A stretch of DNA of 45,312 nt. Source: Clostridia bacterium. GTDB taxonomy: Bacteria; Bacillota; Clostridia; Christensenellales; Aristaeellaceae. This document shows, piece after piece, positions 33,871 to 40,752 of the stretch; the first letter of the stretch is position 1, and every line of letters starts with the position of its first letter. The notes under the pieces are model-generated. The model was not told the origin of the DNA. It worked only from the letters and a program-made list of their open reading frames with translations, and searched no databases. The DNA lies in NCBI GenBank assembly GCA_017552535.1, contig JAFZPV010000008.1, positions 1 to 45,312 of the forward strand, given 5' to 3'. Made by a program: the position numbers and the translations under genes.

Positions 33871-36030
33871 ATGAAACGGATCACAGCCTGGTTTTTATGC
33901 CTCGTGACCGCGCTGTTCTGCTTAGACGCCGCTTTCGCCGACGGATATACGCTCAAGCTTTCCCCCACGTCCATCCGGCTCGCCCCCGGTGAGAGCCGGT
34001 CCCTGGCCTGGAGCGTGGAACCCAAAAACCTGGTGACCCACACCCTGACCTTTACCAGCGACAACCCCTATGTGGCCTCTGTTGACGACAAGGGCAAGAT
34101 CACCGGCAAGGCGGCTGGCAGCACCCGCGTGCGGGCAACGCTGGAGACCGGCACGAGCCGCAGCGTAACGGTGACCGTGACCGGCCAGCCCGTTACACGC
34201 CTTACGATCACGAATCCCGAGGTCCAGCTGGAAGTGGGAGAGACCGCCGTACTGGAATATACCATAAACGAAAGCGCCGACGACAAGCGCGTCAAGTGGT
34301 CCTCCGACGATACCTCTGTGGCCACAGTGGACAAAAACGGCAAGGTCACGGCGGTGGGCGGCGGCGTGGCGACGGTGACGCTGCTGGCCGTGAACGGCAT
34401 GACCGCCACCGCCATCATCTACGTGCCCAGCGAAGTCAAACGCATCCAGATCGATCCCGCCGAAGCCTATCTGGGCATCGGCGCGAGCATGGAGCTTGAC
34501 GCTTACGTGTTTCCCGGCAACGCGCGCAACCGCGAGCTGATCTGGGAAAGCCGGGACGAAAGCATCGCCCGGGTCGACCAGAACGGCGTGGTGACCGGCG
34601 TAAGCGAAGGCGACTGCTACATACGCGCCATGTGCGCAAACGGCGTGTACGCCACGACGCTTCTGCACGTTTCGCTTTTGCCCATGAGCCTGAGCCTTTC
34701 CCCTGCCGTGGTGGTGCTCACCCGCGAGGACAAGACCCGGACGCTCACCGTAGGCGCGATCCCCGCCGGGGCCGAAAACGCCCCTCTCGCCTGGTCAAGC
34801 TCCGACGAGGCAGTGGTGAGCGTCGCGGGCGGCGTGCTTACCGCCAAGGGCTACGGGCAGGCGCAGGTGAGCGCCGAGGCCGTGAACGGCGTGCGCGCCG
34901 AGGTGACCGTATACGTGAGCGAGCCGCCCACCTCCGTAAGGTTCGAGTCCTCCGCCTACACGCTGCCCCAGGACGGGGACAGCATACGCCTCGTGCCCGT
35001 ATTCAGCCCCGAGGGCAGCATCACCCGCGACTACACCTTCTCGGTGGACGACGAAAGCGTCGCCATCGTGGACAAGGACGGAAATCTCACGCCCCTTTCC
35101 TACGGCGTGTGCCGCGTGACCCTCACCACAGCCGGCGGCCTGAGCTGCCAGGCGGACGTGCGCGTGTACGAGAACGTGAAGAGCCTGCGCGCCGCCGAGA
35201 GCAATGTGGTGATGAAGCAGTACGAATTCAGGCCCGTCACCCTGTACTCCGAGACCGGCAAGCCTTACCTCAGCGAGCCCACGGCCTTCGTGGACGACGA
35301 AAATGTGTGCGTGTACGCAAACGGGCAGCTCTATGCCAAGAATCCCGGAAAAGCCCGCGTGACCTTTTCAAACCCCGGCACCACCGTCACCTGCCAGGTG
35401 AACGTGACGGTGCTGGAATCGGACGCGGTCTTCACCCGCTGCGTCGCCCTGACCTTCGACAACGGCCCGGACAAATACACCTCCGACATCCTGGATGTAC
35501 TTTCCGCGTACGGCGTGAAAGCCACGTTCTTCGTGCTGGGCACGAGCATCGAAGCGCACCCGGAGCAGATGGCGCTTTTGGGCGCCAGCCCGCACGAGCT
35601 GGGCAACCACACCTACGACAACTCCTCCATCGCCTCCGGCAGCGTGGCGGAAACGGCTTCCGGCCTGCAGAAGACCGACCAGCTGTGCCAGGCCGCCGCC
35701 GGCCGCACGCCCACCGTGCTGCGCGCGCCGGACGCGCTTCTGCCCGCGGGGCTGTTCTCCTCCTTCCTGGACACGCGGCGCTTTATCGGCCGCGGCTTCG
35801 ACATGAACGATACGGACGGAACGCTTTCCTTTGAGCAGCTGTACGAAGGCGCCCTCGCCTGCACATACAACACGTCCGTTCTCACCTTTCACGACTGCGG
35901 CCCAAACACCGCCGAGGCCCTGAAGCTGCTCGTGCCCGAGCTGCTCAAAAGGGGCTACCGCTTCCTCACGGTCAGCGAGCTGATCGAATATACGGGAAAC
36001 GAAGAAATGGTGTTCAGTACAAAACCATGA
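33871..36030 (+). CDS. Exported protein with six Ig-like (BIG2) domains and a degenerate NodB deacetylase domain
   Basis: 719 residues. Signal peptide 1-25, then six BIG2-type domains of about 80 residues (27-517), each with the S-D-x-x-V-A-x-V-D-x-x-G-x-(V/I)-T pattern. The C-terminal polysaccharide-deacetylase-like domain (about 520-719) keeps the fold (VKATFFVLGTSIEAHPEQM ... YRFLTVSELIEYTG). Motif 1 reads TFDNGP where active enzymes have TFDDGP, so the metal-binding Asp is Asn. Motif 2 reads HTYDN where H-x-x-x-H is needed, so the second His is Asn. Motif 3 (R-x-P-Y-G) is eroded to LRAPDAL. Activity on peptidoglycan or chitin-like polymers is therefore doubtful. ATG 33871 follows AAGGAG. 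The last 4 bp overlap the YkuD gene. Confidence 0.88.
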   Translation: MKRITAWFLCLVTALFCLDAAFADGYTLKLSPTSIRLAPGESRSLAWSVEPKNLVTHTLTFTSDNPYVASVDDKGKITGKAAGSTRVRATLETGTSRSVTVTVTGQPVTRLTITNPEVQLEVGETAVLEYTINESADDKRVKWSSDDTSVATVDKNGKVTAVGGGVATVTLLAVNGMTATAIIYVPSEVKRIQIDPAEAYLGIGASMELDAYVFPGNARNRELIWESRDESIARVDQNGVVTGVSEGDCYIRAMCANGVYATTLLHVSLLPMSLSLSPAVVVLTREDKTRTLTVGAIPAGAENAPLAWSSSDEAVVSVAGGVLTAKGYGQAQVSAEAVNGVRAEVTVYVSEPPTSVRFESSAYTLPQDGDSIRLVPVFSPEGSITRDYTFSVDDESVAIVDKDGNLTPLSYGVCRVTLTTAGGLSCQADVRVYENVKSLRAAESNVVMKQYEFRPVTLYSETGKPYLSEPTAFVDDENVCVYANGQLYAKNPGKARVTFSNPGTTVTCQVNVTVLESDAVFTRCVALTFDNGPDKYTSDILDVLSAYGVKATFFVLGTSIEAHPEQMALLGASPHELGNHTYDNSSIASGSVAETASGLQKTDQLCQAAAGRTPTVLRAPDALLPAGLFSSFLDTRRFIGRGFDMNDTDGTLSFEQLYEGALACTYNTSVLTFHDCGPNTAEALKLLVPELLKRGYRFLTVSELIEYTGNEEMVFSTKP

Positions 36031-36485
36031 TCACGATCTACAAATCCCAGCGCATGCTCTTTGTGACCAAGGGCAAAAGAACCGTGTTCACCTGCCCCGT
36101 TCACCTGGGCTTCGCCCCGGACGGCCACAAGCAGGCCGAGGGCGACGGCAGAACGCCCGAGGGCAAGTACCGCATCTGCAGCGTGAACCCGGACAGCAAG
36201 TTCCACTTTGCCTTCGGCATCAGCTATCCCAATGCCCGGGACGCGCGCAGGGCCTGGCGGGAAAAACGCCTGAAGCCGGCGGACGCGCTTTTCGTCATCC
36301 TGGCTAACGCCCTGCTCCTTAAGCCCAAGTGGACTACGCCCCTGGGCGGCTGCATCATGCTGCACGGCGAAAGCCCTGAGAAGAAGAACGGCGACTGGAC
36401 GCAGGGCTGCGTCGCCGTGTCCGACCGGGACATGGACACCCTCGCCTCCCTGTGCAAACGCGGAGAAAAAATCATCATAAAATAG
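36027..36485 (+). CDS. L,D-transpeptidase-family (YkuD) protein without signal peptide
   Basis: 152 residues, almost entirely one YkuD domain. Catalytic motif: His in IMLHGES (His113) and Cys in DWTQGCVAVSD (Cys128); the G-C-(I/V)-A-(L/V) form with D-x-D-M-D after it is a common YkuD variant. Such enzymes make 3-3 peptidoglycan cross-links or attach proteins to the wall. Oddly, no signal peptide is present: the protein begins directly with the first strand. Its ATG overlaps the stop of the exported NodB-like gene, so the start is fixed. It may be exported by an unusual route, act inside, or be made as a frameshift fusion to the upstream protein. Confidence 0.85.
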   Translation: MITIYKSQRMLFVTKGKRTVFTCPVHLGFAPDGHKQAEGDGRTPEGKYRICSVNPDSKFHFAFGISYPNARDARRAWREKRLKPADALFVILANALLLKPKWTTPLGGCIMLHGESPEKKNGDWTQGCVAVSDRDMDTLASLCKRGEKIIIK

Positions 36486-36493
36486 GAAATAGG

Positions 36494-36557
36494 AAAGAGG
36501 AAAGAGGAAATGATATGGTTGGGAGCACCCGACAAACTCATTTCCTCTTTCCTCTTT
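36494..36557 (+). terminator. Purine/pyrimidine hairpin after the YkuD gene
   Basis: Twenty-bp perfect arms (36494-36513 and 36538-36557), purine on the left and pyrimidine on the right, with a 24-nt loop that can itself pair (GTTGGG / CCCGAC). A pyrimidine-rich tail follows. Likely transcription end for the NodB-YkuD pair. Confidence 0.6.
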
Positions 36558-36693
36558 TCTCTTTCCTCTTTCGCCCTTCCTCTTCAGCAAACCTGAAAGA
36601 AAGCTCTCCCCCGCGCCAACAAACTATCATCTCCTCCCTCCTCCCTCCACACTCGTCTAAATTTCCTCTTTCCTCTTTTCTCTTTCCTCTTTC
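36541..36693 (+). repeat. 32-bp pyrimidine direct repeats
   Basis: Identical 32-bp tracts at 36541-36572 and 36662-36693, built of TTTCCTC heptads, 121 bp apart. The purine arm at 36484-36510 is the same heptad inverted (AGGAAAG/T four times). The spacer (36573-36661) is C-rich and shows no gene. The second copy ends at the -35 of the SDR promoter. Confidence 0.8.
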
Positions 36694-36723
36694 TTGACAA
36701 ACTCCCTCCTCTTCCGCTACAAT
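36694..36723 (+). promoter_or_regulatory. Promoter of the SDR gene
   Basis: -35 TTGACA (36694-36699), 18 bp, -10 TACAAT (36718-36723). Immediately follows the second pyrimidine repeat. Confidence 0.75.
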
Positions 36724-36754
36724 ATCTCCATCCTAAGCGAGAAAGGTGACGGGC

Positions 36755-37552
36755 ATGCAGGACGAAAAGCTGATCGCCATCGTTACAGGCGCGGGCAGCG
36801 GCATCGGATACGAGACCGCCAAGCTCCTGTGCGAAAAAGGCTGGGAGGTATGGGATCTTTCGCGCCGGGACAGGGCGTATGAGGGCGTGAACCACATCTC
36901 CTGCGACATCGCAAACGAGGACCGCGTGCGCACGGCGGTGAACGTGATCGCCTCCCGCGCGGGCCATATCGACCTGGTGATCAACAACGCGGGCTTCGGC
37001 ATATCCGGAGCGGTGGAGTTCACCGCCCGGGAGGACGCCCTGCATCTTCTGGAGGTCAACCTGCTGGGCGCGGACAACGTGACCCGCGCCGTGCTGCCCC
37101 ACATGCGCAAAAACGGCTCCGGGCGGCTGATCTTCATCTCATCCGCCGCCGCCATCTTCCCCATCCCCTTCCAGGCCTGGTATTCCGCATCCAAAGCAGC
37201 CCTCAGCTCTTACGCGCTGGCCCTGCGGAACGAACTGAAGCCCTTCGGGATCGACGTGTGCGCGCTGATGCCCGGCGACATCAAAACCGGCTTTACCGCC
37301 ATGCGCGAAAAGCACCACGAGGGAGACGACCTCTACGGCGGACGTATCGAAAAGGCCGTGTCCGTGATGGAAAAGGACGAAACGAACGGCATGTCTGCCG
37401 CCTATGCCGCCCAGCAGGTGGTCAGGTGCGTATACGCCCGCAATCCCGCGCCGCTGAAGTGCATCGGCGCAAAATACCAGCTATTTGCCGTGCTGGACCG
37501 GCTTTTGCCCAAGAGATTTGTTAACTTTCTTATCGGCAAACTCTATTCCTGA
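36755..37552 (+). CDS. Short-chain dehydrogenase/reductase (SDR)
   Basis: 265 residues, a classical SDR using NAD(P). Cofactor loop TGAGSGIG (about 11-18), NNAG motif (LVINNAGFGI, about 75), catalytic Ser in LIFISSAAAI and the YSASK motif (Tyr near 142, Lys near 146). The C-terminus (RLLPKRFVNFLIGKLYS) resembles SDRs acting on lipids or alcohols, but no substrate can be named. ATG 36755 is chosen because AAGGTG lies six bases upstream; a GTG at 36746 lies inside that site. It stands alone with its own promoter. Confidence 0.9.
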   Translation: MQDEKLIAIVTGAGSGIGYETAKLLCEKGWEVWDLSRRDRAYEGVNHISCDIANEDRVRTAVNVIASRAGHIDLVINNAGFGISGAVEFTAREDALHLLEVNLLGADNVTRAVLPHMRKNGSGRLIFISSAAAIFPIPFQAWYSASKAALSSYALALRNELKPFGIDVCALMPGDIKTGFTAMREKHHEGDDLYGGRIEKAVSVMEKDETNGMSAAYAAQQVVRCVYARNPAPLKCIGAKYQLFAVLDRLLPKRFVNFLIGKLYS

Positions 37553-37560
37553 TTCCGCTA

Positions 37561-37589
37561 TGGACTTTACGCCGGTTTTGTGATATAGT
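37561..37589 (+). promoter_or_regulatory. Possible promoter of ireB
   Basis: -35 TGGACT (37561-37566, 4 of 6), 17 bp, -10 TATAGT (37584-37589). Followed by GGGGAGGG before ATG 37622. Confidence 0.5.
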
Positions 37590-37621
37590 AGTAAGGTAAA
37601 TAATTGGGGAGGGTGCGTGCC

Positions 37622-37858
37622 ATGCTTCCGTACGACGAGTCCATGAGCGCTGAAGACGTCATCAAATACGTGTATGCCGCGCTCAAAGCCAAGGGACACG
37701 ATCCCATCATGCAGATCGTGGGCTACCTCATTTCGGGCGATCCCACCTATATCACCAGCTACAACAACGCCCGCTCCCTGGTAAGCCGTGTGGAAAGGGA
37801 CGAGCTTTTGGAGGAATTCGTGCGCTTCTATGTGGCCAAAAACCACCTGGAAGACTGA
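37622..37858 (+). CDS. ireB: IreB-family regulatory protein
   Basis: 78 residues, matching the IreB/YrzL family (former DUF965): VIKYVYAALKAKGHDPIMQ, then IVGYLISGDPTYITSYNNAR and ERDELLEEFVRFYV. In Enterococcus faecalis IreB is phosphorylated on N-terminal threonines by the wall-sensing kinase IreK and affects cephalosporin tolerance. Here the N-terminus (MLPYDESMSAED) has no threonine, so that regulation may be lost or use Ser. GGAGGG lies eight bases before ATG 37622. The order ireB, ruvX, DUF1292 is the standard Bacillota one. Confidence 0.93.
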   Translation: MLPYDESMSAEDVIKYVYAALKAKGHDPIMQIVGYLISGDPTYITSYNNARSLVSRVERDELLEEFVRFYVAKNHLED

Positions 37859-37872
37859 ATCATGCAAAAGGA

Positions 37873-37898
37873 AAGCCCGGCACACGCTGCCGGGTTTT
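37873..37898 (+). terminator. Attenuator-like terminator between ireB and ruvX
   Basis: GCCCGGCA, CACGC loop, TGCCGGGT, then TTTTG. A good Rho-independent terminator just after ireB; ruvX translation starts 18 bases beyond, so read-through or a separate promoter is needed for ruvX. Confidence 0.75.
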
Positions 37899-37915
37899 TG
37901 CATATGGAGGCAAAC

Positions 37916-38677
37916 GTGCGGCGCATACTGGGACTGGATATCGGCGACAAACGCATCGGCGTGGCGGTGAGCGACCTGCTGGGGCTTACGGCCCAGGGCG
38001 TGGAGACCATATTTACCAAAGGTATGGACAGCGACGTAAGGCGCGTATGCGAGCTGGCGCGTCTGTACGATACCGACCGCGTGGCCGCCGGCCTGCCCCG
38101 GCGCCTGAGCGGAGAGGAAGGCCTGCAGGCCGGAAAGGTGCGCGCTTTCGCGGAAAAGCTTGAAGAAAACGGCCTGAGCGTGCGCTTTGTGGACGAGCGG
38201 CTCACGTCCGTGAGCGCCGAGCGCCTTCTGATCGACGCGGGCATACGCAGGGACAAGCGCAAACAAGTGATCGACAAGCTGGCCGCCACCTATATCCTGC
38301 AGGCGTTTCTGGACATGGGCGGCTGGCAGGAAAGCGCGCCTCAGGCAAACGACGACACAAACGAAACGGAGGTTTTCAGACTTATGGAAGGCTACAGCAT
38401 GGAACAGGACGACATCGTAACGCTGCTGGACGAAGACGGCAAGGAGTGCCGCTTTCAGCACCTGATGACGCTGGAGTTCGAGCAGAAGAACTACGTGATC
38501 CTCGCCCCCGCCGAGGAAATGGAAGACATCGCGCCGGACGAGGCCGTGGTGCTGCGCATCGATACAGACAAGGACGGCAACGACGTGTACACCTCCCTGA
38601 CCGACGAAGACGAGATGGAGCGCGTGTTCGAGCGCTATCTCGAGATCGCGGGCGAGGACGAAGAAGAGGAAGAGTGA
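37916..38677 (+). CDS. ruvX: RuvX (YqgF) nuclease-like protein fused to a DUF1292 domain
   Basis: 253 residues in one frame. Residues 1 to about 140 are RuvX/YqgF: ILGLDIGDKRIGVAVSD (first acidic residue), AAGLPRRLSGEEG, VRFVDERLTSVSAE and DKLAATYILQAFL. This RNase H-fold protein is linked to 16S rRNA 5'-end maturation and once was proposed as a Holliday junction resolvase. After a linker (about 145-165), residues 166-250 are DUF1292/YrzB (IVTLLDEDGKECRFQHLMTLE, YVILAP), normally a separate small gene. A GGAGG and ATG (38384) remain at the join, so separate translation of DUF1292 is possible. GTG 37916 is preferred as the start (GGAGG five bases before); upstream ATGs lie in the terminator. 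Confidence 0.87.
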   Translation: MRRILGLDIGDKRIGVAVSDLLGLTAQGVETIFTKGMDSDVRRVCELARLYDTDRVAAGLPRRLSGEEGLQAGKVRAFAEKLEENGLSVRFVDERLTSVSAERLLIDAGIRRDKRKQVIDKLAATYILQAFLDMGGWQESAPQANDDTNETEVFRLMEGYSMEQDDIVTLLDEDGKECRFQHLMTLEFEQKNYVILAPAEEMEDIAPDEAVVLRIDTDKDGNDVYTSLTDEDEMERVFERYLEIAGEDEEEEE

Positions 38678-38700
38678 TCTGTTCATCAGACAGCGTCAGG

Positions 38701-38737
38701 GCCCCCGGAGCGCAAACCGCTCCGGGGGCCCTGTCGC
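38701..38737. terminator. Very GC-rich hairpin after the ruvX fusion
   Basis: CAGGGCCCCCGGAGCG and CGCTCCGGGGGCCCTG flank CAAAC: a 16-bp perfect stem between the convergent ruvX and nrdG genes. It lacks a T-run but should fold very stably from either strand. Confidence 0.7.
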
Positions 38738-38782
38738 ATGATCGTTTTCGCAAGCGACCATGCCAGCCTCTTCATAAAAGCT

Positions 38783-39283
38783 TCACGCCTTTTCCACCGC
38801 ATTCCCCGTTTTGAGGGATGCCTGCACGTCGATCAGGCGCTGGTTTCTGCTGCCCCGAAACCGCAATTCCAGCGTGCGCTGGGCCAGGATGAAGGGCCCG
38901 TCCACCAGCACGTCGGTAAGGGACAGAAGTTCCTTTACGTCCGGCTCCGTCTCAGCCTTGTGCAAAAGCTGCTCGTAGGTCCAGCCGCTGTAAGCCCATA
39001 CGTTGAGTCCCGCCTCACGCGCTGCCCTGGCCAGCTCGGCGCAGGCCGCGGCCTGGCAGAAGGGATCGCCGCCGGTCAGGGTGATGCCGTCCAGAAGCGG
39101 GTTGTCTTTCATCATCCGTACGATGCGCTCGGTGGTGTCGGTTTTGCCGCCCTGAAAATCGTGGGTGTCCGGGTTGTGGCAGCCCGGGCAATGGTGGGGG
39201 CAGCCCTGGGTGAACACCGCCAGGCGGAAGCCGGGGCCGTCCACGATGGAATCGTTCACCACGCCGGCAATGCGTATATCCAT
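38783..39283 (-). CDS. nrdG: Anaerobic ribonucleotide reductase activating protein
   Basis: Radical SAM enzyme that puts the glycyl radical on NrdD, enabling deoxynucleotide synthesis without oxygen. 166 residues, normal length. The cluster motif is FTQGCPHHCPGCHNP (Cys28, 32, 35), followed by GITLTGGDPFCQ, the GGxP-type SAM-binding region. The partner nrdD is not in the window. Ribosome binding site GGAGG is seven bases before the ATG. It lies 45 bp after ruvC on the same strand and may share its transcript. Confidence 0.93.
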   Translation of the reverse strand: MDIRIAGVVNDSIVDGPGFRLAVFTQGCPHHCPGCHNPDTHDFQGGKTDTTERIVRMMKDNPLLDGITLTGGDPFCQAAACAELARAAREAGLNVWAYSGWTYEQLLHKAETEPDVKELLSLTDVLVDGPFILAQRTLELRFRGSRNQRLIDVQASLKTGNAVEKA

Positions 39284-39328
39284 ATGCTTTCCTCCGATGA
39301 TCCAGGCTTTGTTCCGGCGCGCGCCGGT

Positions 39329-39823
39329 CTATTTGATCCTGTATAATTCCTTGGCGTGCAGGCAGTTGGCGTGGGTGATGGCCACAGCCAGCGCGTCCGC
39401 CGCGTCGTCCGGCTTTGCGGGCTCGTCCATCTTTAAAAGCAGCTTCACCATGTTCTGCATCTGCTGCTTTTCCGCTTTGCCGTAACCTGTGATGGCCTGC
39501 TTGATCTGCATAGGCGTGTACTCATACAGATTTTCGGTGCGCTCCGCGGCCGCCGCCAGCGCCGCACCGCGGGCCTGCGCCACCGCGATGCCCGTGGTGA
39601 CATTGTGGCCGAAAAACAGCTCCTCAAAGGCGATGTCTTCCGGCTGAAAGGTGTCGATCAGCTGGCCCAGCGCCGTGTGGATAGTGCGCAGCCTTTGGGG
39701 CATGGGCGAGCGCGCCGCGGTGGAGATCACGCCGTAGGTGAGCATTTTGTGCCTGCCGCCGGAATAATCGATCACGCCGTAGCCCATGAGCGCGAGGCCG
39801 GGATCGATGCCCAGGATGATCAT
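39329..39823 (-). CDS. ruvC: Holliday junction resolvase RuvC
   Basis: Cuts Holliday junctions together with RuvAB. 164 residues, standard length. Acidic catalytic residues: Asp in MIILGIDPGLALMGYG (residue 7), Glu in IAFEELFFGHN (about 67), and the pair in KPDDAADALAVAITH near the end. ATG 39823 has GGAGG six bases upstream and overlaps the NUDIX stop (ATGA). ruvA and ruvB are not in the window. Confidence 0.96.
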   Translation of the reverse strand: MIILGIDPGLALMGYGVIDYSGGRHKMLTYGVISTAARSPMPQRLRTIHTALGQLIDTFQPEDIAFEELFFGHNVTTGIAVAQARGAALAAAAERTENLYEYTPMQIKQAITGYGKAEKQQMQNMVKLLLKMDEPAKPDDAADALAVAITHANCLHAKELYRIK

Positions 39824-40281
39824 CTGTCGCCTCCGCGCCTTTCGCTGCCCAGGTATATGGTTTCGCCGTAATCCAGCAGGGCGGGCAGATTGTCCCTCAC
39901 CACCCTGGGAAACAGGCTGGCCGCACAGGCCTCGTCCACCGTGAGCCACTCCATGCCCACCTGGTACGCGTCCCGCTCCACGGGCTCGCGGGCCGGCACC
40001 TCGGGCAGATAGCGGCACAGGAACACGAAGTACATCTTGTGCGCCTTCACGCTGCCTTCATGGCCACTGACGCGCTCGAAGACGGCGCTTAAGCGCATGG
40101 GTTCCACGGTCAGTCCCGTTTCTTCCATGACCTCGCGCTTTACCGCCTCGGTGAGCAGTTCTCCTTCATGCTGACCGCCGCCCGGCAGCGCGTAATACAC
40201 GCCCAGCCGTGACACACACTTGTTGAACAGCAGTCTGCCTTCATGCAAAATCAGCGCTTTCGCCGAATTGCGAATCGCCAA
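39820..40281 (-). CDS. NUDIX hydrolase, probable TTG start
   Basis: 153 residues with a complete Nudix box in LPGGGQHEGELLTEAVKREV followed by MEETGL (about 34-58). Family substrates vary; nothing here fixes one. The only start in frame before the conserved part is TTG 40281 (an in-frame stop lies three codons upstream), with weak purine-rich sites before it. A 24-codon open frame begins at ATG 40315, close to the predicted transcription start, and overlaps the NUDIX start in another frame (see findings). First gene of the NUDIX-ruvC-nrdG run. Confidence 0.82.
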   Translation of the reverse strand: MAIRNSAKALILHEGRLLFNKCVSRLGVYYALPGGGQHEGELLTEAVKREVMEETGLTVEPMRLSAVFERVSGHEGSVKAHKMYFVFLCRYLPEVPAREPVERDAYQVGMEWLTVDEACAASLFPRVVRDNLPALLDYGETIYLGSERRGGDR

Positions 40282-40323
40282 ACTCCATCATCTCTTCCGG
40301 GTTATCCCATTTCATAATGTGTA

Positions 40324-40352
40324 ATTATACCCCAAGAAAGCCGATTTGGCAA
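40324..40352 (-). promoter_or_regulatory. Promoter of the NUDIX-ruvC operon
   Basis: Minus strand: -35 TTGCCA (40347-40352), 17 bp, -10 TATAAT (40324-40329). Predicted transcription start near 40317. Confidence 0.75.
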
Positions 40353-40452
40353 TAGCGCAAGCCATGAAAAAACACCGGTGCGCTCCTTCCGATGGCGCGA
40401 GCGAAGCGCACGCGCCACACCGATCCCACAGAGAGGAGATCTCGTCGCCCCT

Positions 40453-40735
40453 CCCGGGGTGGCCAGGAGGGGCCGCGCCCCTCCAAATTCAATCCGCAGG
40501 GCCAGCTTTGCCGGCCCGAGGAGCGATTTTTGCGTCGGGAGCGCAGCAAAGCGGAGACGACCAGAGCAAAGAATCGCTTCTTTGCAGTTTTTGCGCCCGA
40601 AAACTCCGCAGAGTTTTAGCAAAAACTGAAAACCTGTTACTGGAGCCGGAAAAAGCCTTACGTTTCGGAAAACCAATGATCAAAAGCACCCCAAAACCAA
40701 ACCGACGGAAATGAAACAAAGTTTCATTTCCGTCG
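40453..40735 (+). repeat. Dispersed structured intergenic element, copy C
   Basis: Plus-strand copy, the most diverged in its 5' part and stems but with a nearly identical core (about 40490-40580). Composite hairpin: outer arms CAGTTTTTGC (40585-40594) / GCAAAAACTG (40619-40628), inner arms AAAACTC / GAGTTTT (40600-40617). Terminal hairpin 40703-40735, 14 bp perfect (CGACGGAAATGAAA / TTTCATTTCCGTCG). Read on the minus strand, the terminal hairpin follows the L,D-transpeptidase stop and is trailed by GGTTTGGTTTTGG, so it probably terminates that gene. The 100 bp before the element (40353-40452) hold no gene; they are GC-rich with small inverted repeats. Confidence 0.87.
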
Positions 40736-40752
40736 AAAAGCATCAGCTTTTT

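Noticed and set aside
37862-37915. Extension of RuvX to an ATG just after ireB
   Set aside because: This stretch is a Rho-independent terminator hairpin and has no ribosome site at that ATG.
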